DNA of 64,000 nt from Begonia masoniana (Eukaryota > Streptophyta > Magnoliopsida > Cucurbitales > Begoniaceae). Shown piece after piece: positions 1 to 12,100 of this stretch. Under the pieces are notes generated by a model that saw only the letters and a list, made by a program, of their open reading frames with translations, was not told the origin of the DNA and made no database searches. Position numbers and translations under genes: made by a program. How positions within the stretch are numbered: the first letter of the stretch is position 1; every line of letters starts with the position of its first letter. Location: assembly GCA_022432975.1 (NCBI GenBank), contig CM039503.1:43415869-43479868 (forward strand), given 5' to 3'.

Positions 1-2498
1 TTAGAATATTATGCCGAGCTTAATTAATTACATGTGGATTTAAACTAGGTTGGGTGGCAAGATTGTAATAATGGAGGTTTGAGACCTGTATTTAAAGAAA
101 ATGGAAAGGGTTCAAACTTCATTTAAACCACTGTAGCTGACATCTTCTACTCTCAGCGATTTCTTTTCTCCCGAGCTCTCGCTCTCTGTTACCAGTAATC
201 CTTCTCGTCGACGCCCGGCTTCAGGCCTGCATTCCTTACGAATCCATGCCCAAGGTATGAAATAGGCAAGGTAGTTATCTGTTAGTTATTAAGCTCTGTT
301 TTCAGCCCAATATTGGAGTTTCGGAGTCTTTAATGGCCGAATAATAATAAGGATATTTTAGAATCTGAGAGTGGTAATGTCATTCCGAATCGATTCTGGA
401 CATTTAAAATAACCAACCCTGAGTAATCGATAGTTGGGTCTGCCTATTTCAGTTTTTGGATTCAGACTGCACAGAGTATTAGACTAAGGATTCAGGAATG
501 ACTTTAGCTATTAAATCTTAGGTTGACTTGAGATTTAGAACTACTAGGATTTTATTTTAACTACTGCAATGTGAATGTTTTAGGTGAGAAAGTCTGAAGA
601 AAAAGAGCTCAAGTTGCTAAGGAAAAACAGGTAAGTGAATGTACAGGTTTCTCGGTCATTAGGACCCTACATAAAAGGATGCTAGGTAGAAGCTCATACG
701 ATGATTTGTAGTTCCCTTATGTTATTGTCTAACATTATGTTGATGATTAGCTCAATGGTAAGGTCTCATGTTGGATAGTGCTCTATTCTGTAGCTTGATG
801 ATTTAAAAATTTCCATGTACACGCATCATGACTATTTTATGCATATGAAAATGTTTTAAGAGCATGGTTTCCTCATGAACAAAGTAAGAAGACAAAACTT
901 ATGCAACGTGGACTAAGTGAGGGTTGGGGGCGGTTCGACGTATGTCACAGTCCAAAAGAGGGACATATGAATACGACCCGTAGTAGGGACCAAGATCAAA
1001 CTCACTGTCGAACCCCCTTTACCGGCGCAAATCCTCTCTTAATCCACACAACTTAAATGAAGAATATGAACAATGATTATGATTGATGTATATGATCCAT
1101 GACTATGAATGATGATTACGAGCAGAGATATGAACAACAAAAGACTCATGAACATGTGTTTTCCGAAATATGCATTCATGCATCCGTATTAGTGTTGCAT
1201 CCCTTACTAAGCATTAGGCTTATAGTTAAACCTTGTGATGTAGGTGAAGAGCTAACAGGTGAGGATTTCCAATCCAGAGTTGATGTTTAAAGCTGGTTGC
1301 TAGAGGATGCTCAGTATGACAGTGCAAGGCTGGACAGGCGATCAAGTCCCCTGGTTATGCTCATAGTATGTCAGTAATGTTTATGATAAACAGATGTCTA
1401 AATAGAATAGAATTTCTTATAACAATGAAACTCGGATTTGATTGATAGACTTCAGAGTCTGATAATGATTTTTAAGATTATCGAATGGTCTGTTTTGCTT
1501 AAGTCTTCCGCCATGTGTATTCTGGATGAATCTATGATTCTCACATCTTTGAGGTTTATAGTTACTAAGTTAAGATTTGGGTGTGTTGTGGTATTTTCCT
1601 GCTGAATGAAGTTGTTTGATGATTATAGTGTTTTGCTGCCGTATGATAGATGCTGGATGAGGCGATCATCCGGCTGACGTCATCGGTGGATGTCAAATGA
1701 TAGAAGTTGAACAATTAGTCACCGGATGATGTAGTATGTTTCCTCACCGGATGATGTAGTATGTTTAGTCGCCGGATGATGGGAATGTAGTTGTCGTTTC
1801 GTCACCGGATGATGAAAACGTGGTTTTGTCATCTAGTGACCGGCAGATCAAGTGAATTTAGGTTACCGGATGATTTAAATGTCATTTTGTCGTTAGTGAC
1901 CGGTAGATGTAGGGTATTTCACTCATCGGATGATGTGAGAAATTTCTTGTCGCCTAGTGCCCGATGAATGTTTTAATTAGTCACGCGAGGCGCACATGAC
2001 CACCGGTCGATGTAGTGTAATTAAGAACATGTAGTGGAGAATGTTTGGGACCGGGCGATGTCTTTAATTAGACACGTGTAATGCCCTATGTCCGCCGGTG
2101 GATGTTTTCTACTGGGCGTCTATAACTGAGTCACGTAGGGTGCACGTGACAAATCGGATGACATTACTTCGTCACCCGATGCATGCAAACCCCAACTATA
2201 TAACGTCGAGTAGTCTGGGGCATTTCTTCCTTGCCCGATTAAGTCACTGATCAAATGACCAATTTTAGCCGCTCGACTCTATGTAAGATTTAGCCGACGG
2301 GATTTAAAAAAAAAATCGAGTTTGAGTGGGCGAGATCCCCTTGATGTTATAACGCCTTTGTTGCCAGTCTAAGAGTGAGTTAAAATCAAAGAATGTATGT
2401 AAATATTAAATTGTAAATGAAGTGGAAATGGTAGAAGTTGAGTCAATGATTAATGAAAGATTATGACTAAGTGACGGCTCCCTGTTTGGGTTGTTACA
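1..2498 (+). mobile_element. Partial Tekay-type LTR, old copy, nested in a chromovirus
   Basis: Non-coding LTR whose left end lies outside the window. It has the same order of landmarks as the intact LTRs at 23720 and 54475: a 5' leader, a splice-like exon at 584-630 (AG before, GTAAGT after), the acceptor GATGTAG ending at 1243, a short acidic reading frame to 1290, a degenerate array of CCGGATGATG words (about 1660-2160), and the end TTGTTACA at 2498. Directly after it (2499) the reverse transcriptase of another element resumes, so the LTR landed inside that gene; ATCTC (2499-2503) would be the right copy of its target duplication. Many differences from the other copies show it is old. No gene of its own. 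Confidence 0.7.
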
Positions 2499-4617
2499 AT
2501 CTCAGCTGAGGGAGTAGCAGTTGATACATCAAGGTTGAGTCCATGTTATCTTGGCCTCCACTGCGCGATTTAAAGGAGTTAAAGGAATTTTTTTGGGACT
2601 CACCGGTTATTACCGATGATTTTTTTCGGGGTATGGTAATTTGCGGCCCCACTAACTTCCTTCCTTAAGAAGGATGCTTTTCTCTGGTCGGAGGAGGCTA
2701 AAGCAGCCTTCCGTTAACTTAAAGTGGCAATGACCACCGTACTTGTGTTGGCATTACCGAATTTTTCTAAAACATTTGTGTTGGAGACAGATGCATCTAG
2801 CAATGGCATAGGGGGTGGTTTTCATGCAAGGTGGGCGTGTAATTGCTTTTTTCAGCCAAGCATTATCTCAGTGTGCTCAGTTGGAATTGATTTATGAGCG
2901 GGAACTACGAGCCATTGTATTGTCAATCACCAAATGGCGACCATATTTACTGGGGGCGTCATTTTATTGTTTGCACTGATTAGTGTAGTCTCAAATACTT
3001 GTTGGAGCAACGGTTGGTGAGTTCAAAAGATCAAAAGTGGCTTACGAAAATCATGAGATATGATTTTGAGATTCAGTATCTGGTTGGGGTAGAAAACAAG
3101 GCGGCTGATGCCTTATCTCGTCGACCAACGATGGCCACACTCGCTGTTGTGTCCTTCACAACACTTGTGCCATGGAAGGATATTCAGGATGAGGTTTTGG
3201 CTAACAAGGATTTATTGACCATCCTATCTCGGCTTCAGCAGCATACAGACGCCCCACTAGGATACTCCTCGCAGAACGGGCGATTATATTATAAGGGGCG
3301 ACTTGTGTTAGCTCCAAACTCAGCTTTGATTCTGTTGTTGCTCCAAGAATTCCATGGGTCAGCAGTAGGGGCACTCGGGAGGGTTTAAAACATTCCAAAG
3401 AATCGCAGCAGAGTTCTTTTGGACGGGGATGCGTAACCGTTTGAAGCAGTTTGTGGTGGCTTGTGATATATGCCAATGTAACAAGTATCAAGCTTTATTC
3501 CTAGGTGGGCTTCTTCAACCCCTACCGATTCCGATTTTAATTTGGGAAGATGTTTCCATGGATTTCATTGAAGGTTGTCCTCGGTTGAGTAAGTATGCAC
3601 ACTTTATGCCACTTAAGCATCCATTTACGACTCAATCAGTAGCAAGGGTATTCATCAGAGAAGTGGTTCGTTTACATGGCTTCCCACGATCGATTATCAG
3701 TGACCGTGACAAGGCTTTCTTAAGCATTTTTTTGAAGGAACTCTTAAAATTTTAAGGCACGGTGTTGAAGCATAGTTCTGCCTGTCACCCTCAGACAAAC
3801 GGGCAGACAGAGGTGGTGAATTGTTTCTTGGAGACTTATTTACGCTGTTTTACATCAGACAAACATAAGTCGTGGGTTTAGTGGCTTGCATGAGCTGAGT
3901 TTTGGTATAATTTTTCTTTTCATACAGCTATTCAGATATCTCCGTTCAAAGCCGTTTACAGTCGAGAACCACCACCTTTAATTCGAGTGGGCACAGGGGA
4001 CTCAGTGGACTAGAGGACTTCTTACATGCACGAGACGCTATTATCACCGAGTTACAAGCTCATCTGTCTAGCGCCCAAGCTCGTATGAAGGAGGTAGCCA
4101 ATGGAAAACGACGAGACGTACATTTTACCTAGGGTGACTGGGTGTTGTGAAATTACAACCATATCGGCAACACTCATTGACAAAGAAACAAAATGAGAAA
4201 CTTAGTCCTCGTTTTTATGGGCCTTATCAAATAATAGCAAAGGTGGGACAAGTGGCATATAAATTACAACTACCAGAGACTTCCAACATCCATAATGTGT
4301 TTCATGTGTCTCAACTACACCGACCGATTGGTAACCAACCACTATCTACACAATTACCTACCACCTTATTAGAAGACATAGAGCTTCAAGTGACACTAGA
4401 AAGGGTGCTGAATGCACGGCCCAGTACTAACGGTATTCAAGCTTGTGGCAAGGTCCTTATTCAGTGGCAAGGGCAACCAATGGAGGAGGCTACGTGAGAG
4501 TTCTTTGATGCCATTACAGCTCAATTTCCCGCATTCAACTTTGAGGGCAAGGTAAAAGTTTGGATGGCAGGTATTGATAGAAATCTACCACTTTAATTCA
4601 CCTATTCAAGGAGGAAA
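2499..4617 (+). pseudogene. Ty3/gypsy chromovirus (Reina-like) pol relic: RT end, RNase H, integrase, chromodomain
   Basis: Decayed C-terminal half of a Ty3/gypsy polyprotein. In order I can read: the end of reverse transcriptase (ELKEFFGLTGYYRRFF type motif, about 2565-2640), RNase H, the conserved LEQ...KWLTK...YDFEIQY...ADALSRR stretch (2999-3130), the integrase zinc-binding part (C..C at 3469-3477), the core with SDRDKAF (about 3700) and HPQTNGQTE (about 3790), the PRFYGPYQ...NIHNVFHVSQL region (4200-4320) and a C-terminal chromodomain-like tail (about 4380-4560). Chromodomains steer integration to marked chromatin in this clade. Several stops and frameshifts break it; the tryptophan codon in the chromodomain motif EEATWE reads TGA at 4495-4497. 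It cannot encode a protein. The 5' half lies left of the window, beyond the nested LTR. Confidence 0.85.
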
Positions 4618-4895
4618 CGTAACCACAAAACGGAATAGCTACGTTTTATAAGTTTTATAATTACGTTTTATGTTTTAATTATATAGATTTCTTTCTTCGT
4701 AAGGGGAGGTAGTAAACGGTGAAATTCTGTTAGGAGAAGTTATACCTAAGGAAGGGGTGGAGGAGAGAGAGGGGAGAACCTGAGGAGTAGGAGAGAAGAG
4801 CTCTCGAATTTCCTTCACTGTTACGAACTTGGTTATTAAGTATTGGAATTTTTTTTGTGATATTGTGATTGGTCCGAAGAATTTCTTTGATTACA
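4618..4895 (+). mobile_element. Probable short 3' LTR of the Reina-like element
   Basis: A purine run (AAGGAGGAAA, about 4608-4617), the usual second-strand primer position, follows the pol relic. The next 278 bases start CGTAACC (probably once TGTAACC), hold purine-rich leader-like sequence and end GATTACA. Reina-type LTRs are usually a few hundred bases, which fits. The second LTR is not in the window, so the borders are inferred. Confidence 0.4.
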
Positions 4896-4974
4896 GGGTT
4901 CCTATAAGCCTATTAATCAGTTAAAAGAAACAAAAAGTCAATTGGGTGATGAACATTCAATTGAAAGAAAATAT

Positions 4975-5327
4975 TGTGGGCCATAAACAAGTACCGCGAA
5001 ACTTTTCAGACTCTTCTTCATTCATTATAGCTTGAAAACCCTGATAAGTAGTTATGCTACATGCGTACCTTCTTTTCTTTGCTTCTTCGAGATTGCATGA
5101 GTTGAAATTAAACGAAATAAGGGGAACACAAAATTAGATAGTGTGGCCACAGAAGTAATAGAATCAGATGAGAATGTGAAGAATAAGAGAGAGAACCTGA
5201 TGTTCAAGCCTTTGGCGCAGGTTTCTTCATAAGTCTGCACCATCTGTTCCGGAGTAGGCTTGGGGTCCTTGGGGAAATCCATGGTAATGAGCCAGTGGTT
5301 ATAGTCGTAGCCTTTTATCATCATCAA
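4975..5327 (-). pseudogene. MORF/DAG-type organelle RNA-editing factor, two-exon fragment
   Basis: On the minus strand the first block (about 5327-5205) reads GYDYNHWLITMDFPKDPKP, then PTPEQMVQTYEETCAKGLNI. This is the conserved core of MORF (multiple organellar RNA editing factor) proteins, which bind PPR editing factors in plastids and mitochondria. A GT donor follows at GLNI. After about 110 bases the next family block resumes in another frame (about 5090-4990): [19 protein letters not shown], then [13 protein letters not shown], which matches the usual EEAKKRMYACSTTTYTGFQ region. So two exons and an intron are kept; this is not a processed copy. The acceptor AG is no longer evident, the N-terminal targeting part is absent and homology stops after EKFRG, before the LPGVVFILPDSY motif. 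A gene fragment, not functional. Which MORF member is uncertain. Confidence 0.8.
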
Positions 5328-5339
5328 TGTTAGTGTTTC

Positions 5340-6435
5340 CGTATGAAGATCGAATAGAGAAAGGAGAAAATGAAGATGGTGAGAGTAGAGGAGAAAGTAT
5401 AAATAGGGGCAGCTGAACCGGCCTGAGTTTTTTTGGGTTCAGAAATGAAAATTAATGTTTTATTATTAATTTACGTAATAATTAAAATATATATTCCATC
5501 TTAATATAAAATTAAAGTATAAAAATAAGCATGATCCTACGTTTATTCTCTTCTTCAAATATTCACTTGATGCAATTAATTATAACTATTTAAAGAAGAA
5601 GAGAATAAACGTTATTTTTAAAGAAAATCCACGCGTACTAACCAATCATCTTCATTTGAACAAACCCAATTTCAATTTCTTTAATTTTAACCTCACAATA
5701 TTTGATTGACTAATAATGCTAACAAGGAAACATCCACATACTCAATCGTAACACACAAACACTGCAAAGCCATAAGCAGTCTTGAAAAACCAAATTCAAA
5801 CCCAAAAGTCACTTCTTGGGAAGAAGAGAGAATCAAGCCGTGAGTGTTGAGAAAAAAAAAATAACAACGAAATCCGGCGGGAACCCCACTTAAATAAGCG
5901 ATACTGAGAAATGATAGCAGATGAGATCCAAAAAATACTAGGAATATTTTTCCACTACCGTAAAATTATAACGGTCAAGAAGTAAGAGAAATATGAACAC
6001 CGAGAATTTTACGTGGAAACCTAAATCGGGAAAAAACCACGGGGACCGAGTTCAGAAAGATCTCACTATGAAAAATAGGATTTACAATATTTTTCTAGAT
6101 ATCGAATTTCCTAGAAAATATTCACTAAGAGAAATCACCACTCTTAGAATTCTCACTGTGCACAAAAGCATCATACCTATTTTTTCTCACACCTTTCTTT
6201 TATCTCCCTCCAAAAATCCTCACTCTTTTCTCTCTCCCTCTTCACTGAAGCTTGATTTTCTTCTTGCTTCGGATGCCTTGATTGTCTGAGAACTTCCTAT
6301 TTATAGGGAAGGTTTGTCATAAAATGACAAACCCATCTGAAGAAGAAAATGCGAAGTTTTCTTCTTCGAATTAAATGGAGGTTAGGCGCCCTCCCTTTTT
6401 GCAGCAAATGGAGACCTTAATGTCTCTATTTTTCT
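5340..6435. other. Intergenic, no gene recognised; one inverted repeat and an LTR-like stretch
   Basis: AT-rich sequence. It holds a perfect 18 bp inverted repeat (see 5539-5612). From about 5990 to 6435 it has a leader-like stretch ('ttttacgtggaaac', TATTTATAGGG near 6298) of the kind found in plant LTRs or small non-coding retroelements. This stretch abuts the ferredoxin stop region and may have replaced its 3' end. No supported reading frame. Confidence 0.4.
5539..5612. repeat. Perfect 18 bp inverted repeat, 38 nt loop
   Basis: ACGTTTATTCTCTTCTTC at 5539-5556 is exactly reverse-complementary to 5595-5612, with further partial pairing inside. It could be a small foldback element or a hairpin-forming transcript; nothing else points to a gene here. 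Confidence 0.8.
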
Positions 6436-6897
6436 TCATGTGGGTCCCTCATCATTAAGGAGGGACCCCACAGTGAGCTCCTCCTCCTTGTGGGTCAATA
6501 TCAACACGTCTGACAGAGGATAGGCCACGCACGTCAGCACCCACCCTTCTACAATCTGCTCATCGTCCAGAAAACTACCATCGGACTGATCCACCGTCCC
6601 TGCAGTCACTTTGCCGGCGCAGGAAGAGCAGGACCCAGCCCTGCAAGAGTAGGGATGGTCAATCCCCTGCTCCTCTGCATGGTCTAGCATGTACACGTCA
6701 TCTGGGCAGTCGAACTCGATGGGTCCATCCAGAGTCACCAACTTCACCTTGTAGGTAGCCATGGCCTTCACTCACATGCCCCGGCTGCACTTCAGCCCGA
6801 AAAACGCCTGGTTGATGTTGCGAGCCGAGTGCAGGGTGGTCATTGACTGTGTTCTGACGAAGGAGTTGCTCACCACGGTGCCAGAGAGGGTCGCCAT
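6436..6897 (-). pseudogene. Chloroplast plant-type [2Fe-2S] ferredoxin, one premature stop
   Basis: Single-exon reading frame, as usual for plant ferredoxin genes. Residues 1-41 form a Ser/Thr-rich plastid transit peptide (MATLSGTVVSNSFVRTQ...). The mature part starts at ATYKVKLVT and keeps every cluster ligand: CRAGSCSSC (three Cys) and the distal Cys in VLTCVAYP. The mature protein would carry electrons from photosystem I to FNR and other stromal enzymes. Start chosen at 6897: it is the ATG that gives a normal transit peptide. Codon 42 (6772-6774 on the plus strand) is TGA, just before VKAMATYKV, where the family usually has Gly. Downstream the frame is fully open. The C terminus runs past the usual HKEEELTA by about 12 residues, so the native 3' end seems replaced. 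One nonsense change in an otherwise clean gene means recent loss, or an assembly or allelic error. Confidence 0.85.
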
Positions 6898-6987
6898 CGA
6901 GATATCATCAGAGAAGACTTGGGAAGGAAAGCGGAAGAGAAGGTCCTGGTAAGGCGGATATGATAAAGGGAGAATTAGAATGCTATC

Positions 6988-7023
6988 TGCCACGTGGCAG
7001 TATTCTATGGAAAAGTCTTATCT
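6988..7023 (-). promoter_or_regulatory. G-box and I-box upstream of the ferredoxin gene
   Basis: TGCCACGTGGCA (6988-6999) is a perfect palindromic G-box, the bZIP/bHLH/PIF-type site of light-responsive plant promoters. CTTATCT (7017-7023, AGATAAG on the gene strand) is an I-box/GATA-like site. They lie about 90-125 bp upstream of the ferredoxin ATG, the normal place for a photosynthetic promoter. No clear TATA box is visible, which is common for such genes. That the sites survive fits recent inactivation. Confidence 0.55.
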
Positions 7024-7039
7024 TCAATTAAAACCGCAA

Positions 7040-8832
7040 AAGTAAACAGAGGGGATCGTGGCTGCCACTGTGCCCAAGGAGGCCTCTCAGCACGTGCATA
7101 TGATACAAACATATTGGCCTTTTCCTCCGATGCTCTCTTTTCCCCCTTCCTTTGGGGGAGTTCACGTGTCAAGCAAACTTATGTGGACATTAAATTATAC
7201 ATCAAGGAACGTGCGTAATATCATTTGAGAATTTTAAATGACATGTAATGCGGTAAAAGAGGTGGATTGGCTGTTCGACTCCCCTCTCTTCCGAGGTGTT
7301 TCTTGTCAACCACCTCAAAATGATATTCTCATACGCTGCATTTGAGATATCCATCTACACGCAAGAAGGAGGATAAGTGGGGAAGCCATCCTAAAGTGAT
7401 CTTCATGTACTCACGGTGTGAGCAAAGCAATGATGGTTGCCGGAGCAATGTCAGCGTCAAAAGAAGCCCTATAAGTACGTATTTGCGCCATCAGTTGATA
7501 CCAACTGATGCTAATCCCGGATATTAAGAGATCCAAAACTCTTCAACAAGCAAAATAGTTCAAATAAACGTCTTTTCGATTCAAGCATAAAGAATAAATT
7601 ATACCTCAATCGGAGAATCGATGAAACTGTAGTTTTCAAACAAGAGTTTGACCAAGACCAAACTCTTTGGTAAGAATCAAAGCTATCAAGCAAGATTCTT
7701 CAAGCGTGACTTTAAGAAATAGATTTTTTTCGCAAAGAACCAAAGAAAAATTCTCTCTAAAATTCTCAATTTTTAATTCAAACTTATTCTCATAAATCAA
7801 ATTATGTTTGCCATTAAATAGACTACATGTTTAATTAAAATTAAATGCTAAAATAAAAGAAATAAAAGATAAAATAATTAATAAAAATGTATAAGTTGTG
7901 ATCCTCTGCATGATCGGATGTCATCTTATGTTTACACTCTGTTTGGACATGATTTGATTTGAGTAAATTTGGCCGGATGTGATCTTTCCTATAAAATTTG
8001 CTTGATTTGCATGCACTTGCATATGCTTGTGTATGTGACTTTTAAATCTTCGTATGAGCTTGTGCTTGACATGTTCTTTTTAATTATTACATGTGCATGT
8101 GCGTCGCAACCTCTTTTTTTAGTTATTTAGTGAGCATGTGCGACATAATTTCTCCAAATCTTCTATCTAATCCGTGTGAATTTTTATCTCTTTAAAACTC
8201 GTGTGAATCTTTATGCATCTCTCTCCAAACATCTTTTTGGATTCTACTTATAGTTTTTTAATCAAAAACTCTTTTTGTACACTTTCAAATACATCATCTT
8301 CCTTTGATGAATCTTACTCATGTTTGAAAAGTCTTTGATTGAAGCTTTGATTTTTTGTCTTCCTTAATTCATATCAATTGTAGTTGTTGAATGCGCAACC
8401 CTAGTTAAGATCAGTGGGAGTAAGAGCAATACTTGGTTTGAACCGGACATATTGTGTTTATTTATGCTCTCAAATTCCCCCGGTTGAATGCACGTCTTTG
8501 AAGAAATTTGCATAAGTGCTCATCGAACAGTGGTTTTCATTTTTCTCACCTCTTCTTACCATATATTTACTAGAATTATTACTCTTGATAAAAAAAAATT
8601 GATTGATTTAAACTTGACATGCTATATTGTTGGTGTCATAAAAAGTGAAGTACTCACGAGCCATATGCTTACCAGTTATTTAAACATTAAAATGTAACAT
8701 AATTTTTTACTGTAGAGGAGTTTATATTTGGCAATCAGTGTAGGTAGAAAGATAAAGATTAGTGTCTAATTTTTGTTCAATAGAATCAGGTTGTTTTGTC
8801 TTAGGGTGAAAATATTACCCAAACCTGCAAAG
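7040..8832. other. Intergenic, no gene recognised
   Basis: AT-rich non-coding DNA. I found no protein homology or RNA gene in either strand; the short open frames here have no recognisable motif. CCTGCAAAG just before the copia insertion may belong to a disrupted exon (see findings). Confidence 0.4.
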
Positions 8833-8837
8833 CCATG

Positions 8838-9156
8838 TGAAAACCGAAACAACAACTACAGGAATAAAAACAATAAGAATACTTTCTCTTCCGAAAAAGA
8901 GGAGCTTCTCTTCTTTCAACAGAAATTGTAAAACACGAACCTCGACTTGAGCAGATGAGAGCTCTGTGCAGTGGCTTCTCCAGCAAGCTTTTCTTTTCAA
9001 CCTATTCTAGATAAAAAATGAGCTATATTTTTCAGTGGCTACTTGAACAAGCCTTTTGTGTCTTCACACTCTAATGTTTTAGAAGTTTTCTCCATTTTAC
9101 ATAATGAACCAACACATTATGGATCCGAGCCCATACATTAGGCTCGGATCCCAACA
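8838..9156 (-). mobile_element. 3' LTR of the copia element
   Basis: On the minus strand it starts TGTTGGGATCC and ends CAGTTTTCA-like (here CGGTTTTCA). It aligns along its whole length to 16220-16538. The polypurine tract GTAGGGGGAGTT (plus-strand 9157-9168) sits directly upstream of it, the correct place for second-strand priming. Confidence 0.9.
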
Positions 9157-12100
9157 AACTCCCCCTACAGGACATGTGGGGCTCTGACAAACCTATTCTT
9201 TGCCGACAAGACTCGAGATTCTCCTTTGCCAAAGGCTTCGTTAACATATCCAAACTATTTTCACTGCTATGCACTTTTGCCAGTGCAACTGTTTCGTCGC
9301 GAGCAAGTCTCGAACCCAATGGTACCTCACATCAATATGCTTGGACCTTGAATGAAACAACGAATCTTGGAGAGGTAGATAGCGATTTGGCTATCACTGC
9401 ACACAATGTACTTCTCTTGGTGTAAACCCAATTCTTCAAGAATATCTTCATCCACAAAACCTCCTTGCAACCTCAGTAATCGCAATATACTTATGTGATG
9501 GACAATGCAACACATTCTTGCAGTTTCGATTGCCAAGACACAGCTCCTCCTGAAAAAATCAGAATCCTAAAATGGACTTCTTGGAATCAACATCACCATC
9601 CATATCTGAATTGGTATAACCATCTAGCATAGAATCACCGCTACTGAAACAGAACACAGCCTTGGAAGTACCTTAGAGATATCTGAGTATCCACTTCACC
9701 TCTTCCTAGTGTTCTTTACCGGGATTGGAGAGGAACCGATGACTACTCCAATGGAATGAATAATATCGGGTCGAGTACAAACCATGGTACACATCAAACT
9801 ACTAACTACAGATGCATAAGAACTCAACTCATGTCTGCCTTATCTTTTTCACTTGTAGGACATTGCTCCGAATTGAGCTTGAAGTGGTCTGCAATGGGAG
9901 AACACACAACTTTGACCTTGTTCATGTTGAATTTTTCAAGTACCTTCTCAATGTTCCCATCTTTCTATCACGAGAGATTTTCATACCAAGTTATCTTTTT
10001 CACCGCACCCAAGTCTTTCATCGCAAAGGATTTGCTCAACTCTCCTTTCAACTTAGCTATCTTGCTAGTATCACGGCCTATGATCAACATATCGTCAACA
10101 TATAAGAGGAGAATAACAATGTCATCATTAGAATACTTCTTGATGAAAACACAATGGTTTGACGATGTCTGGCTGTACCCGTGACTCACCATGAAAGAGT
10201 CAAATTTCTTGTACCACTGCCGTGAAGCTTGTTTGTGGTCATTCAGGGTTTTCTTTAACTTGCACACAAGTTCTCTTTTCCTTTGATTTGAATCCCTCGG
10301 GTTATCCATGTAGATCTCTTCCTCCAAGTCACCATGAAGAAACACAATTTTTTACATCAAGTTGCTCGATCTCCAAATTTAAACACACAACTAAAGAAAG
10401 AGCAACTCGAATCGAGGACATCTTCACCATCGGTGAGAATATTTCTTCAAAGTCATTCTCTTCTTCTGACTATACCCCTTCACAACTAACCGACCCTTGT
10501 ACCTTGGCTGTGAGCTTGCATTTTCAGTCTTCAACCTGTAGACCCATATGTTCTTGAGAGCTCTCTTGTCTTGTGGTAACTTCACCAGGTCATAAGTGTA
10601 GTTTTCGCGAAGAGATTGCATTTCCTTTCCCATGGCTTTCAACCATTATTTCTTCTCATCAACAGAAATCACCTCTTGGTAAGTGTTTGGCTCTCGACAT
10701 CTGTGAGCATCACATACTCATCTGAAGTATATCTCGTCGAAGAGCGCCGCTCTCTAGTGGATCTTCTCAAAGGAGTTTTGCTTGCAATTCTTGAACCTCT
10801 TCTTCGCCTTGCTCAGTCGGTTCAAACATTATCAGCTGTGTGAATTTTGCCATTTGCAGGACCAGTATCATGCTCTGGTTCTGCTCCCTCTTGATCGAAT
10901 TCGCGGTAGGTGTAGAAATTGGATACAAATCGATCAAATCATCATTGTACATGTCTTCCATTTCCGCCTTACCGATGTCTTGATGCCTTGGTTTTTCACA
11001 AACACTGCAACTCTGCTTCTACTAGCTTTTTCTACACCAGATTGTAGAACCTGTAGCCAAACTCATCAAGACCATAATCAATAAACAGACATGGCCTTAT
11101 CTTCACATTGAGCTGACTGCTCGTCTTTCGGAATGTGAACAAAGGTCTTGCACCCAAAGATGCACAGATGATTATAAGATACTTCTTTTCCTGACCACAT
11201 CTTGTCTAGAAACTTCGAAACCCAACGGAACACTCGGCGTGAGATTCAAAACATGAATAACTGGATTCAAAGCTTCACCCCAAAAGGATCTCGGCAACTG
11301 TAACTGCGAGAGCAAACATCTCACTCTCTCAATAAGGTGTCTTGTTCATTCTCTGAGCTAATTCGGTCAACTGAAGAGTTTCGAAGGTGTCTTTTAATGC
11401 TAAATACCCTGTTTTCTGCAATACTCATCAAAGGAACCGCAAGTACTCACCCTCATTATCTGTCCAAATGCACTTGAGATTCACATTGTTTCTCTTTCCA
11501 CCAGAGCATGAAACTGCTTGAAGACGTCTAGCACTAGATCTTTTGACTTTCAAATATACACTCAAATCTTCCTTGAATGATCATCGATGAAAGTCACAAA
11601 GTACAGCGCACACCAAGTGTTCTTGTCTTCATCGGACCTCACACATCGGAGTAGACCATGTCGAGAATGCTAGGTTTTTGATAGTAAGGAGCTCTCTTGA
11701 AGGCAACTCAAGTTTGCTTGCTTGCCAAACAATGAGCATGCTGCTTTAGAGAGTTCTCTTTTATACCTGATAGCAGGTTCTTCTTGGCTAGAATGACCAA
11801 TCTCTTCTCGATCATATGACTAAGCCGGTTGTGCCAAAGATCTACCATGCCTTCATGTTCCGCGTATAGACTATGGAATCTGCGATCTTTGCATGCCATC
11901 ATACAATGAGGAGTAGTTTTCTCTTTTCATGACAATCAAAGAGTTTTTGGTGAGCCTCCATTTTCCATCACAAAAGGTGTTGTCAATCCCTTCATCGTCT
12001 AGTTTATTGGTCGAGATCAGATTCATGTAGATTTCAAGGATGTGCTTAACACCTCTCAAATGAAGGTGTTGACGTTGTCAGTCTCCAATTGCACTTTCTC

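Noticed and set aside
9756..10184. 142-codon plus-strand frame
   Set aside because: Antisense to the copia reverse transcriptase, whose YVDD box is on the minus strand.
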